Shown piece by piece: positions 33,684 through 40,797 of a DNA stretch of 40,797 nucleotides. The translations under genes and the position numbers were made by a program. The DNA is from Flammeovirgaceae bacterium. Lineage in GTDB: Bacteria; Bacteroidota; Bacteroidia; Cytophagales; Cyclobacteriaceae. The DNA lies in the NCBI GenBank assembly GCA_021298355.1, contig JAJTEH010000019.1, forward strand, positions 1-40,797, read 5' to 3'. Below the pieces are notes generated by a model. It saw only the letters and a list, made by a program, of their open reading frames with translations, did no database searches and was not told the DNA's origin. The stretch's first letter is position 1. Each line of letters begins with the position of its first letter.

Positions 33684-34004
33684 TTAATATTAAATAAATC
33701 TAACTAAAATAAATCAATTATTCAAGAAACTTTTACAAAAAACAAGCAAATAGTTTCATTGTGATCTTCTGTAAGTTTTTTGATTTAAATCTATTGATTC
33801 TCTATTTACTTTTAACAAAAATTTAACTTTATTAATTTTCTAAAGTTGTTACCGTTTTATTATAAAGTTAAGTAAGGTTCACCTGAACACTAACTTCAAC
33901 AGAAATTTAGTTCGAAGTTATTAATACTATTCAATAGAAATTGTTTAAATTATAACTTTTAGATTGTGATTTTCTTATTTGGATCTTTCTATATTCTTCC
34001 TTTC

Positions 34005-34208
34005 TTAAATCATTTTATTATCATAAATCTCCAGTTTAGCACTTTGCTTGATGTATTGTTGATAATGAAGTAAAGCCTTATTGTAATTATTTTTATTTGC
34101 TTCCGTATCACCACTTTGTAAATGATTCGTTGTTTGTATACTTACGGGGCTACAGCTCTCTGTTACCAACCAAAGCAAAAATAAAATACAATAACTATGT
34201 TTTACCAT
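34005..34208 (-). CDS. short lipoprotein-like protein, perhaps truncated
   Basis: A 67-residue frame. The start MVKHSYCILFLLWLVTESC is a lipoprotein-type signal with Cys19. The remainder, EANKNNYNKALLHYQQYIKQSAKLE, looks like the first helix pair of a TPR repeat. Full TPR lipoproteins are much longer, so this could be the 5' part of a broken gene or a very small lipoprotein. It lies downstream of the crystallin-domain gene on the same strand, 125 bases away. Confidence 0.45.
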   Translation of the reverse strand: MVKHSYCILFLLWLVTESCSPVSIQTTNHLQSGDTEANKNNYNKALLHYQQYIKQSAKLEIYDNKMI

Positions 34209-34333
34209 GCGCGATGTCTAAAGCGTGAAAATCTTTTTTTGTAACATAAATGTTTTATAATATCTTTTCTTACTGGTAGTAACCAATCTTATCAGGTTCT
34301 ATCGACATTAAAAGTTTTAAAATGTTTGTTGCA

Positions 34334-36595
34334 TTATTTTCCTTCTAAGAACTTTTTAAATTTTGCTTGGGTCGACATAAATTTAAAAACATCCTCAAGC
34401 TTGTAGTAAGTACCTTTATCCTTTGCTAAATCATACGCATACTCCACAAATTCTAATGCTTGTTCTTCAAAACTAAAATCTTGCGCAATGGCCCTTATTT
34501 GCGAAAGTGTTAAGCATTTATTTTTTGTAACCAATTTTGCCATTTGCATTTTTTCTTCGCTAAAGGCTTTCGCTTTCATGGCCTGTAAAGCATCAGCATA
34601 TTCGTCATCTGTAAATTCGCATGGAGGAACATCAACTACGATTATAGTTTCGGTCGTTTCACTTTCTTTTATTTCTTCTTTAACAGGTTCTTCTGTTTTG
34701 GTAGGTACAGGTTCAGGCTCAATAGGTTTTGTTACTACTACCGGTACGCCTTGCACAACAGGTTGTGTTATGTCTTCAACAACTATGGAGCGATAATAAT
34801 TATCAAACATTTTAGATCCGGTAAAATCTTCATCGCGATCGAGAATAACACTTAAGCCTTCACAATTCCAGTCGGCATATAAGGTGGCTGTCATGCCTTT
34901 TGGTACTTTAACCGAACTAAGTTGTTTATCGCCTATAGTTAAATCGCGTGCATAGTATTTACCAGGTGCAAGTTGTTGGCCACGTCCGGAAAATTTATCG
35001 CTGTAAATTGTTACCACTAAATCAGCAGGATTGATTTCTTCTACTTTCATAGAAGAAACAACATCGTTAAACTGAAATTGATTAAGTAAATCAACGCCTG
35101 CACTTTTAACTAACGTGAGAGATTTTCCTTCGAAGGCACCATATTCGTAAAGCGTAACACGTAAACCACGTGGAATACTGATAGCTGATAGAGTATTGTT
35201 GGCCATGCCCATATCACTATGTTCGTAATTTCCAGCTCGCAACTGTTTAGATGTTCCTGTAAAATTATCTTGGTAGACTGTTACTTTTAATTCTGGTTTT
35301 TCGAGCACCTGCTCTTCGTTAACCTGAATGGATGAAGCTAGGTTATTAAATTTTTTAGCGATAAGTGTATCGGTGTTGGCATCTTGTGTTAAGTATAAAG
35401 CTTTGCCGGTAAAGTCTGGTCCATCGAAAAGCAACACACTCATGCCCGGAGGAATTTTAATGCTTGATAATTCATTATCCAACAACCCAATTTGCTCGAG
35501 ATAAACAACATCGTATTTACCCGGTCGTAAGCGAAAAGCAAAGTCAGCAAAATTTCCCTGATATAACGATACAGTAGGAATTTCCTCTACTAATAAAGAT
35601 GATGTTATATTATTAAAACCTAATTCTGTTAATCGCTCGGTGCTTGTGCGAGTTGTAAGTTGTAAGGTTCGGCCTTTAAAATTTCCGTGTTCATATAATG
35701 TTACACGTAAACTACTGTGAATATCTATTGATGAAAGTTCTTCATTGCCAATACCGAGATCAGTAGCATTGTATTTACCAGGTTTTAATACGTTACTATT
35801 ACCTGAAAAATTCCCTTGATAAATGATGACCGCAATTTGAGGTTCAACTACTTCAGGCAATTTCTCTTCAACAGGTTTTTCAACAGGTTTAGTTACACCT
35901 GGTTTCTCAACAACAATTTCTTTAGTTGGTTCTTCAACAACTTCTACCCGAAGTGAAGAAGTAACATCATTAAATTTATTTTTAACTAAATCATTGGCGC
36001 TGGCATCTGCCTTCAATTCTAGTTTGCGTCCTGCAAATCCGCCATGTTCGAATAAAGTAACTTTTAAACCTTTCGGAATGCTGATACTCGAGATGTTATC
36101 ATTCGCTACTTTACCCAAATCGGTGTAATCGTAATTGCCGGGTGCAAGTGATTTTGATTCACCTGAGAAATTATCTTTATAAATTGTAACCTTCGGGCCT
36201 TTTGTAACGGGTGCTATGCTCACAGCCATGCTTACATTGTTATGAAGATTACCGAATCCTTTTGCCATGATAAAGGCTTGGTTTGCATCTTCTGTTATGA
36301 TCAATTGTTTACCTTTAAACTGATCGTCCAGATAAAGTGTAATCTGCATGCCTTCCGGAACGCGTGCCGATCGGATTACAGAAACACCGGCCTTAACTAA
36401 AGTCATGTAATCGTATTGGCCAACACCAAACGATGCCTCATTACCTTTAAAGTCATCTGAATAAACTGTAACTTTTGTATTTTGAGCCAGACACACTTCG
36501 TTTGCTGAAGAAAGCAAAACGAATAAGATGAACAATTTTTTTATAAGAAGAGATGATAAACTCTTTCTATAAGAGCAATGGTTGGAGAAAGCCAT
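34334..36595 (-). CDS. exported protein with six beta/gamma-crystallin domains and a DUF4476 domain
   Basis: A 753-residue exported protein. The signal peptide ends near AQ38. Six beta/gamma-crystallin domains follow at about 40-127, 135-217, 255-336, 341-425, 436-519 and 527-606. Double-clamp calcium motifs (N/D-N/D-x-x-S/T-S) are readable as NDNISS, NDVTSS, NNITSS, DNELSS, NNLASS and NDVVSS, with degenerate ones elsewhere (NEELSS, NNTLSA, DKQLSS). Pro/Glu-rich linkers lie at about 218-253 and 609-655. Residues 659-750 are a DUF4476 domain (CEFTDDEYADALQAMKAKAFSEEK, AQDFSFEEQALEFVEYAYD). It probably binds several calcium ions outside the inner membrane; the purpose is unknown. Confidence 0.85.
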   Translation of the reverse strand: MAFSNHCSYRKSLSSLLIKKLFILFVLLSSANEVCLAQNTKVTVYSDDFKGNEASFGVGQYDYMTLVKAGVSVIRSARVPEGMQITLYLDDQFKGKQLIITEDANQAFIMAKGFGNLHNNVSMAVSIAPVTKGPKVTIYKDNFSGESKSLAPGNYDYTDLGKVANDNISSISIPKGLKVTLFEHGGFAGRKLELKADASANDLVKNKFNDVTSSLRVEVVEEPTKEIVVEKPGVTKPVEKPVEEKLPEVVEPQIAVIIYQGNFSGNSNVLKPGKYNATDLGIGNEELSSIDIHSSLRVTLYEHGNFKGRTLQLTTRTSTERLTELGFNNITSSLLVEEIPTVSLYQGNFADFAFRLRPGKYDVVYLEQIGLLDNELSSIKIPPGMSVLLFDGPDFTGKALYLTQDANTDTLIAKKFNNLASSIQVNEEQVLEKPELKVTVYQDNFTGTSKQLRAGNYEHSDMGMANNTLSAISIPRGLRVTLYEYGAFEGKSLTLVKSAGVDLLNQFQFNDVVSSMKVEEINPADLVVTIYSDKFSGRGQQLAPGKYYARDLTIGDKQLSSVKVPKGMTATLYADWNCEGLSVILDRDEDFTGSKMFDNYYRSIVVEDITQPVVQGVPVVVTKPIEPEPVPTKTEEPVKEEIKESETTETIIVVDVPPCEFTDDEYADALQAMKAKAFSEEKMQMAKLVTKNKCLTLSQIRAIAQDFSFEEQALEFVEYAYDLAKDKGTYYKLEDVFKFMSTQAKFKKFLEGK

Positions 36596-36842
36596 AGGAG
36601 GGTCGGTTTATTGAAAGGATAATGTACGTAATTCTGTTCGCATTCCCAAAATCAAGTCATGTTCAATCATGAGTTTGCATATAGGTTTAATTGTATTTTC
36701 TCAGTATTTGAAAACCATATATAAAATTGATTATCTAAATTGTTGAATATGGTAGCTCTACAACATAAAATAGTATGCATTGATAAGTCATAGTAAGACA
36801 TGAAATTGTTTATATTCACTTATATTTTAAAACAACCAGCCA

Positions 36843-37397
36843 ATGACAATAGATAAATTTATTCAGGTAATTTTTAGAATATTCTTCGTTTATATTTTTT
36901 TCGATGTTTTACTGCAATCTATTTCAATTTTCATCACATTACTTTCTCAGCAGCCAGATGTACTTCTTATTTTGATTGTGGGCGTTGCGATAATACTTTT
37001 TTTGTTTTTATCTTATTGGTTGATTAGTAATTCTAATTATATAATAACCTTATTAAAGGTTAATAAAGGTTTCGAAGGTGAAATAATTACATTCCAGCAT
37101 TTAAATGAGAGATCTATTTTACAATTAGGTATTTGTATTTCGGGAGGAGTTATTTTCTTTGGTGGATTACCTGATGTTTTGGTAGAAGTTTATTCTCTTT
37201 TTTCATACCATGCTAAAAATAGAGTTGATGATTTGTTATTCGGACAAAATTCAAGTGTTATTGTGATGGATTTTATAAAGTCTTGTATCAGACTTTCAAT
37301 TGGATATTTGCTTTTTAATAATAGTAAGTGGATTGCAAATAAGTTGTTACCTGTAGAAAGTAATGAGTCCAATTCAACAGGTGATTCGACACAATAA
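36843..37397 (+). CDS. membrane protein of unknown function
   Basis: A 184-residue protein not recognised. Hydrophobic segments lie at about 7-33 (VIFRIFFVYIFFDVLLQSISIFI), 40-64 (LLILIVGVAIILFLFLSYWLI), 95-116 (LGICISGGVIFFGGLPDVLVEVY) and 145-165. The tail is polar with Ser, Asn and Thr. Base composition is very AT-rich and the gene stands alone between divergent and convergent neighbours, which may indicate recent gain. No motif suggests a function. Confidence 0.6.
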   Translation: MTIDKFIQVIFRIFFVYIFFDVLLQSISIFITLLSQQPDVLLILIVGVAIILFLFLSYWLISNSNYIITLLKVNKGFEGEIITFQHLNERSILQLGICISGGVIFFGGLPDVLVEVYSLFSYHAKNRVDDLLFGQNSSVIVMDFIKSCIRLSIGYLLFNNSKWIANKLLPVESNESNSTGDSTQ

Positions 37398-37512
37398 TTT
37401 TATTTGAATTAGCTCGAGAACCTTAAAGATATATGTGGCTAAAGTGTGATGTTTTGTTATTGATAATTGAGTGCTTTTATGTTTAAAAAAAGTAAGATTA
37501 GTAAAGTAAAAT

Positions 37513-37986
37513 TTATTTTTGATACTCTATCTTTTTAATCTTCCACTTAAATTGTGCAGTTGGTGTTTTTACGATTACTTCATCGCCCACCACTTTTTGC
37601 ATAAGCGACTGTGCCATGGGCGAATCGATAGAAATATAATCTTTGCTTCCAACTATTTCTTCACCACCAACTATTCGCAATCGTTTTGTTAAACCTTTTT
37701 CATTTTCAATTTCTACCCAGGCGCCAAACATAACTTTTCCTTCTTGAAAGGGTGAATAGTGAACAACCTTTAAATCGTCAATACATTTGCGCAGATAAAG
37801 AATGCGCCTGTCTATTTCTCGTAATCTTTTTTTGTTGTAATGATAATCTGCATTTTCGGATCTATCGCCCAAGCTGGCAGCCCAGGAAACTTTTTGTGTT
37901 GTTTCAGGTCGCTCAACTCGCCACAGATGATCAAGCTCTGCCTTAATTTTTTCTAAACCTTCCGGTGTAATCATCATGGTTTTCAT
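37513..37986 (-). CDS. greB: transcription elongation factor GreB
   Basis: A 157-residue factor that rescues backtracked RNA polymerase by stimulating transcript cleavage. I start at ATG 37986 (MKTMMITPEGLEKIKAEL), where GreB proteins begin; an ATG seven codons upstream (38007) is also open. The N-terminal coiled coil has WAASLGDRSENADYHYNKKR, with the acidic tip D-x-x-E that acts in the secondary channel, then LREIDRRILYLRKCI. The C-terminal FKBP-like domain has GKVMFGAWVEIENE, RIVGGEE and DYISIDSPMAQSLM. These blocks follow enterobacterial GreB closely. Confidence 0.92.
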   Translation of the reverse strand: MKTMMITPEGLEKIKAELDHLWRVERPETTQKVSWAASLGDRSENADYHYNKKRLREIDRRILYLRKCIDDLKVVHYSPFQEGKVMFGAWVEIENEKGLTKRLRIVGGEEIVGSKDYISIDSPMAQSLMQKVVGDEVIVKTPTAQFKWKIKKIEYQK

Positions 37987-38186
37987 TTTGGAATTTAAAG
38001 ACTCCATTTGTTTTTTACTTTAAATTAAATTTCTTTATAATAAATATTGGTGCTATTTAATGATTCATTTTTAAAATTGTGGTTTTGGGAATTTTTATCA
38101 TTCTTAAGCAGAGAAAGTTTATTTTATATTTGAAGGTGAAGTATTCAGTTTTATTAACATATTTTTTTAAATAATAACAAACTCGT

Positions 38187-38555
38187 ATGGCCACTCAACC
38201 CGATCGTGCAAAAATAGTAGATTTTTATCTGGCTAAAATTGGCGAAAAAGATTTCGATATTCTTCAGGTTAGAAAAGATCTAGAAAGAAATAGTATTGAG
38301 GAAGAAGAAATTAAAATTATTGTAAGACTGGTTGATAACGAGATGCAGCGTAGGCTAATACATGGAGAAAGTAATACGGATAACAATCATGTTATCTGGA
38401 TGGGCGGCATATTAACTGCCATTGGTTTGTTTATTACCTTAGGTACTTACATTGGTTTTATTGATATGGGTAACTCTTTTGTGTTTGCTTACGGTCCGCT
38501 GTTTACAGGGGCTGCTATTTTGTTGGGTGGCCTTGCTTATAAACGCAGGCAATAA
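38187..38555 (+). CDS. small two-helix membrane protein of unknown function
   Basis: A 122-residue protein. The first 65 residues are charged and helical (RAKIVDFYLAKIGEKDFDILQVRKDLERNSIEEEEIKIIVRLVDNE). Two helices follow, at about 72-92 (VIWMGGILTAIGLFITLGTYIGF) and 98-116 (FVFAYGPLFTGAAILLGGLAY), and a KRRQ end. The pattern is common in small Bacteroidota proteins without assigned role. A terminator follows directly after the stop. Confidence 0.65.
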   Translation: MATQPDRAKIVDFYLAKIGEKDFDILQVRKDLERNSIEEEEIKIIVRLVDNEMQRRLIHGESNTDNNHVIWMGGILTAIGLFITLGTYIGFIDMGNSFVFAYGPLFTGAAILLGGLAYKRRQ

Positions 38556-38584
38556 AAAAGGCGCTCTTTTACGAAGCGCCTTTT
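38556..38584. terminator. rho-independent terminator between the small membrane protein and pruA
   Basis: AAAAGGCGCT (38556-38565) pairs with AGCGCCTTTT (38575-38584) around nine bases. A-rich and T-rich flanks allow it to end both convergent transcripts. Confidence 0.8.
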
Positions 38585-38661
38585 GACATTACATTATTTT
38601 TTTACTACACCTAATAATATAGGTAATGTTTTTTGTAGGTTTTTTTTAGAGAGTGATTACC

Positions 38662-40293
38662 TTATTCTTTATCTAAAAACGGATAACGGTAGTCTATAGG
38701 TGTAACAAACGTTTCTTTAATGGTGCGCATGCTTACCCAACGCATTATATTAGCTTTTGCACCGGCTTTATCGTTTGTGCCAGAACCTCTGGCTCCGCCA
38801 AAGGGTTGTTGGCCAACTACTGCACCTGTGGGTTTATCGTTAATATAAAAATTACCGGCAGCGTGTGTTAATTTTTTCGTAGCCAGTTCTATAGCGTAAC
38901 GGTCTTGTGCCATAATCGAACCTGTTAAAGCATAAGGCGAGGTGCCGTCAACCAATTCTAAAGTTTGCTCAAAATTTTCTGCGTGGTATTCGTAAATGGT
39001 TAACACAGGGCCAAATATCTCTTCGCACATCGTTAGCGATAGTGGATCTTTCGTAACAATAATTGTTGGCTCAACAAAGTAGCCTTTGCTCTTATCGTAC
39101 TTACCTCCGGCAATAATTTCGTTTAACGGATTTTGTTTGGCTTTGTCTATATATTCTGTTATCGACTGAAAGGCCTTTGCATCTATTACAGCGTTAATAA
39201 AGTTTCCGAAATCTTCTGTGCCGCCCATCTTCATCGTTTTTATATCATCAATTAAATGTTGCTTTACTTCGGACCAGATGTTAGACGGAATGTATGCACG
39301 CGAGGCTGCCGAACATTTTTGTCCTTGATACTCGAACGCTCCGCGTGAAAGAGCTGTGGCTACTTGTTTTGCGTTTGCACTTTTATGTGCAATAACAAAA
39401 TCTTTACCTCCTGTTTCGCCAACAATGCGCGGGTAACTTTTATAACGATGAATGTTATTACCAATGGTTTTCCACATGTTTTGAAATACTCCGGTGCTTC
39501 CGGTAAAATGCAATCCGGCAAAGTCTGAATGGTTAAATACTACATCTCCTGCATCGGGCCCGCTTACATACACAAGGTTGATAACGCCATCGGGTAAACC
39601 GGCTTCTTTTAAAATTTTCATGATAATGTTAGCCGCGTATATCTGAGAGTTAGCTGGTTTCCATACAACGGTGTTGCCCATCATTGCCATAGAGGTTGGT
39701 AAATTACCTGCAATGGCTGTAAAGTTAAAAGGAGTTACAGCAAAGGTAAACCCTTCGAGCGGGCGGTATTCCATGCGGTTCCACATGCCGGGTAAAGACT
39801 CGGGTTGTTCGGCATACAGTTCGCTCATGAAGTAAACATTAAATCGCAAAAAGTCGATCAGTTCGCATGCCGAATCTATTTCTGCCTGGTAAGCATTTTT
39901 AGATTGCCCCAACATAGTGGCGGCATTCATGATGTAGCGGTAAGGGCCTGCTAATAAATCGGCAGCTTTTAAAAAAATGCTTGCGCGGTATTCCCAATCT
40001 AGATTCGACCACATTTCTTTTGCGCCCAGGGCTGCGTTTATGGCTTGCTCTACATGCGTTTTATCGCCTTGATGAAAATGCCCCAACACATGCTGGTGGT
40101 CGTGTGGTGGCGACATTATTTTTTTATTGCCAGTGCGTACTTCTTCCCCACCAATATACATGGGTATATCGTATACGTTGGCACGCGCTTCGGCTAAAGC
40201 TTGTTGTAATAATTTTCTTTCTTTTGTGCCGGGTGCATAACTAAGTACCGGTTCGTTTTTAGGATGAGGTACTTTAAAAAATCCGTTTGCCAT
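38662..40293 (-). CDS. pruA: L-glutamate gamma-semialdehyde (1-pyrroline-5-carboxylate) dehydrogenase
   Basis: A 543-residue aldehyde dehydrogenase that oxidises glutamate semialdehyde to glutamate with NAD+ in proline and arginine breakdown. The length and the N-terminus (VPHPKNEPVLSYAPGTKER) match the stand-alone P5C dehydrogenase also found in mitochondria. Motifs are FTFAVTPFNFTAIAGNLP and VVWKPANS (cofactor site), FTGSTGVF, the general-base Glu in VGETGGKDF, and the catalytic Cys in YQGQKCSAASRAY. The end has QQPFGGARGSGTNDK. No proline dehydrogenase gene is in the window. Confidence 0.95.
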   Translation of the reverse strand: MANGFFKVPHPKNEPVLSYAPGTKERKLLQQALAEARANVYDIPMYIGGEEVRTGNKKIMSPPHDHQHVLGHFHQGDKTHVEQAINAALGAKEMWSNLDWEYRASIFLKAADLLAGPYRYIMNAATMLGQSKNAYQAEIDSACELIDFLRFNVYFMSELYAEQPESLPGMWNRMEYRPLEGFTFAVTPFNFTAIAGNLPTSMAMMGNTVVWKPANSQIYAANIIMKILKEAGLPDGVINLVYVSGPDAGDVVFNHSDFAGLHFTGSTGVFQNMWKTIGNNIHRYKSYPRIVGETGGKDFVIAHKSANAKQVATALSRGAFEYQGQKCSAASRAYIPSNIWSEVKQHLIDDIKTMKMGGTEDFGNFINAVIDAKAFQSITEYIDKAKQNPLNEIIAGGKYDKSKGYFVEPTIIVTKDPLSLTMCEEIFGPVLTIYEYHAENFEQTLELVDGTSPYALTGSIMAQDRYAIELATKKLTHAAGNFYINDKPTGAVVGQQPFGGARGSGTNDKAGAKANIMRWVSMRTIKETFVTPIDYRYPFLDKE

Positions 40294-40339
40294 ATAGCTG
40301 TAGTTTAGTTTCTGTATTTAGATTTTGTGCTTGTAAATA

Positions 40340-40797
40340 TTATAAAAGTTGAAATAATTCTTTTAACGATTTAATCTCACCATGAACTTCTTCCTGATGT
40401 TCTATTTCTTCAGGGTTAAAATAAATAGGTGCGATAGAAGCGTTACGTGCGCCTGCAATATCGGCTTGCAGGTTATCGCCAATCATTACGGCATGTTTTG
40501 CTTTTTGATTGTGCAAGGTTAGGGCGTAATCGAAAATTTCGCGTGCGGGTTTTTTATATCCTGCTTTTTGTGAGGTAACTACATGTTTAAAGTAAGAGCC
40601 CAATCTGCCCGAATTTATCTTCATTGCTTGTATTTCATCGAAGCCATTGGTTATTAAAGACATGTCGTATTTTCCGCTTAAATAATCGAGTACTTCGTGC
40701 GTGTGTGGAAACAAATTTGTTTTGCGCGGGCAACTATACAGATATTCTTCCGATAACTTTCTTATCAACAAAGTATCGCTAATTCCAAAGGGTGCTA
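40340..40797 (-). CDS. HAD-family hydrolase, YjjG-like, 5' end beyond the window
   Basis: An open frame without start reaches the right edge; about 151 codons are visible. The translation enters with APFGISDTLLIRKLSEEYLY in the cap domain. HAD motif II is ITNGF, motif III Lys is in SQKAGYKKPAREIFDYAL and motif IV is VMIGDNLQADIAGARNA. The SQxxGxxKPxxxIF run is typical of YjjG/HAD-IA phosphatases, in E. coli a pyrimidine 5'-nucleotidase. Motif I (DxDxT) is outside the window. It starts 46 bases beyond the pruA start on the same strand, so pruA may be read with it. Confidence 0.85.
   Translation of the reverse strand, partial: APFGISDTLLIRKLSEEYLYSCPRKTNLFPHTHEVLDYLSGKYDMSLITNGFDEIQAMKINSGRLGSYFKHVVTSQKAGYKKPAREIFDYALTLHNQKAKHAVMIGDNLQADIAGARNASIAPIYFNPEEIEHQEEVHGEIKSLKELFQLL

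Larger units (their letters stand above)
33286..34004. other. 719-base AT-rich region with a strong hairpin and an orphan reading frame
   Basis: No confident gene. It holds a strong hairpin at 33476-33511 and, on the minus strand, a short frame at 33522-33683. The stretches 33286-33470 and 33690-34004 are AT-rich and show no coding pattern, in line with decay of genes once joined to the truncated lipoproteins on either side. Confidence 0.4.

Noticed and set aside
36780-36791. TTGATAAGTCAT upstream of the membrane protein at 36843 as a fifth FNR-like box
   Set aside because: The half-sites are only two bases apart instead of four, and no good -7 element lies at the right distance.

Overview
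The window looks like a chromosomal segment of a member of the Bacteroidota, probably a Cytophagales-type aerobe or microaerobe. The evidence is low GC, TAnnTTTG-type -7 promoter elements, few Shine-Dalgarno sequences, DUF4252 proteins, a type IX secretion (T9SS) cargo with a PorP/SprF partner, and a fused CcoN-CcoO cytochrome oxidase subunit. No phage, transposase, CRISPR array or rRNA was seen. The order and family are inferred, not shown.

Layout. 1-1419: start of a secreted protein (cut by the edge), an NTF2-like secreted protein, a histidine phosphatase and a DUF2007 protein. 1521-4194: an ECF sigma factor, a membrane protein in the anti-sigma position and three DUF4252 paralogues. 4212-8407: two convergent ABC export systems. 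8535-13288: an operon of a tandem universal stress protein, copper ATPase ccoI, ccoS and hemN. 13370-13807: small heat shock protein, divergent from the cbb3 oxidase operon ccoNO-ccoQ-ccoP-ccoG-ccoH-safE (14037-19841). 20204-21334: a lipoprotein. 21646-23952: a PAS histidine kinase and a response regulator that fuses a receiver to a CRP/FNR DNA-binding module. 24075-25417: two more stress proteins. 25466-28777: a J-domain membrane protein, a SUI1-family factor and ribosomal protein S1 with a structured leader. 28916-28986: tRNA-Cys. 29253-32717: a BspA-like T9SS cargo (apparent frameshift in its signal peptide) and PorP/SprF. 33010-36595: small or broken lipoproteins and a six-domain beta/gamma-crystallin + DUF4476 protein. 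36843-40797: a membrane protein, greB, a small membrane protein, pruA and a partial HAD phosphatase.

The most interesting unit is a low-oxygen respiration module with its likely regulator. The kinase PAS domain has His64 and Arg84 at the spacing of the FixL heme ligand and distal arginine. The partner regulator joins a FixJ-like receiver to a FixK/FNR-like DNA-binding half in one protein. Four FNR-like palindromes (RTGAC/TTGAT-N4-RTCA) lie 78-90 bp upstream of the start codons of the usp-ccoI-ccoS-hemN operon, hsp20, ccoNO and the small stress protein next to the kinase. At two of them the distance to a perfect TACTTTTG -7 element is the same (51.5 bp). I infer a compact FixL to receiver-FNR pathway that controls cbb3 oxidase production, copper delivery, anaerobic heme synthesis and stress proteins. 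The boxes are seen directly; that this regulator binds them is inferred.
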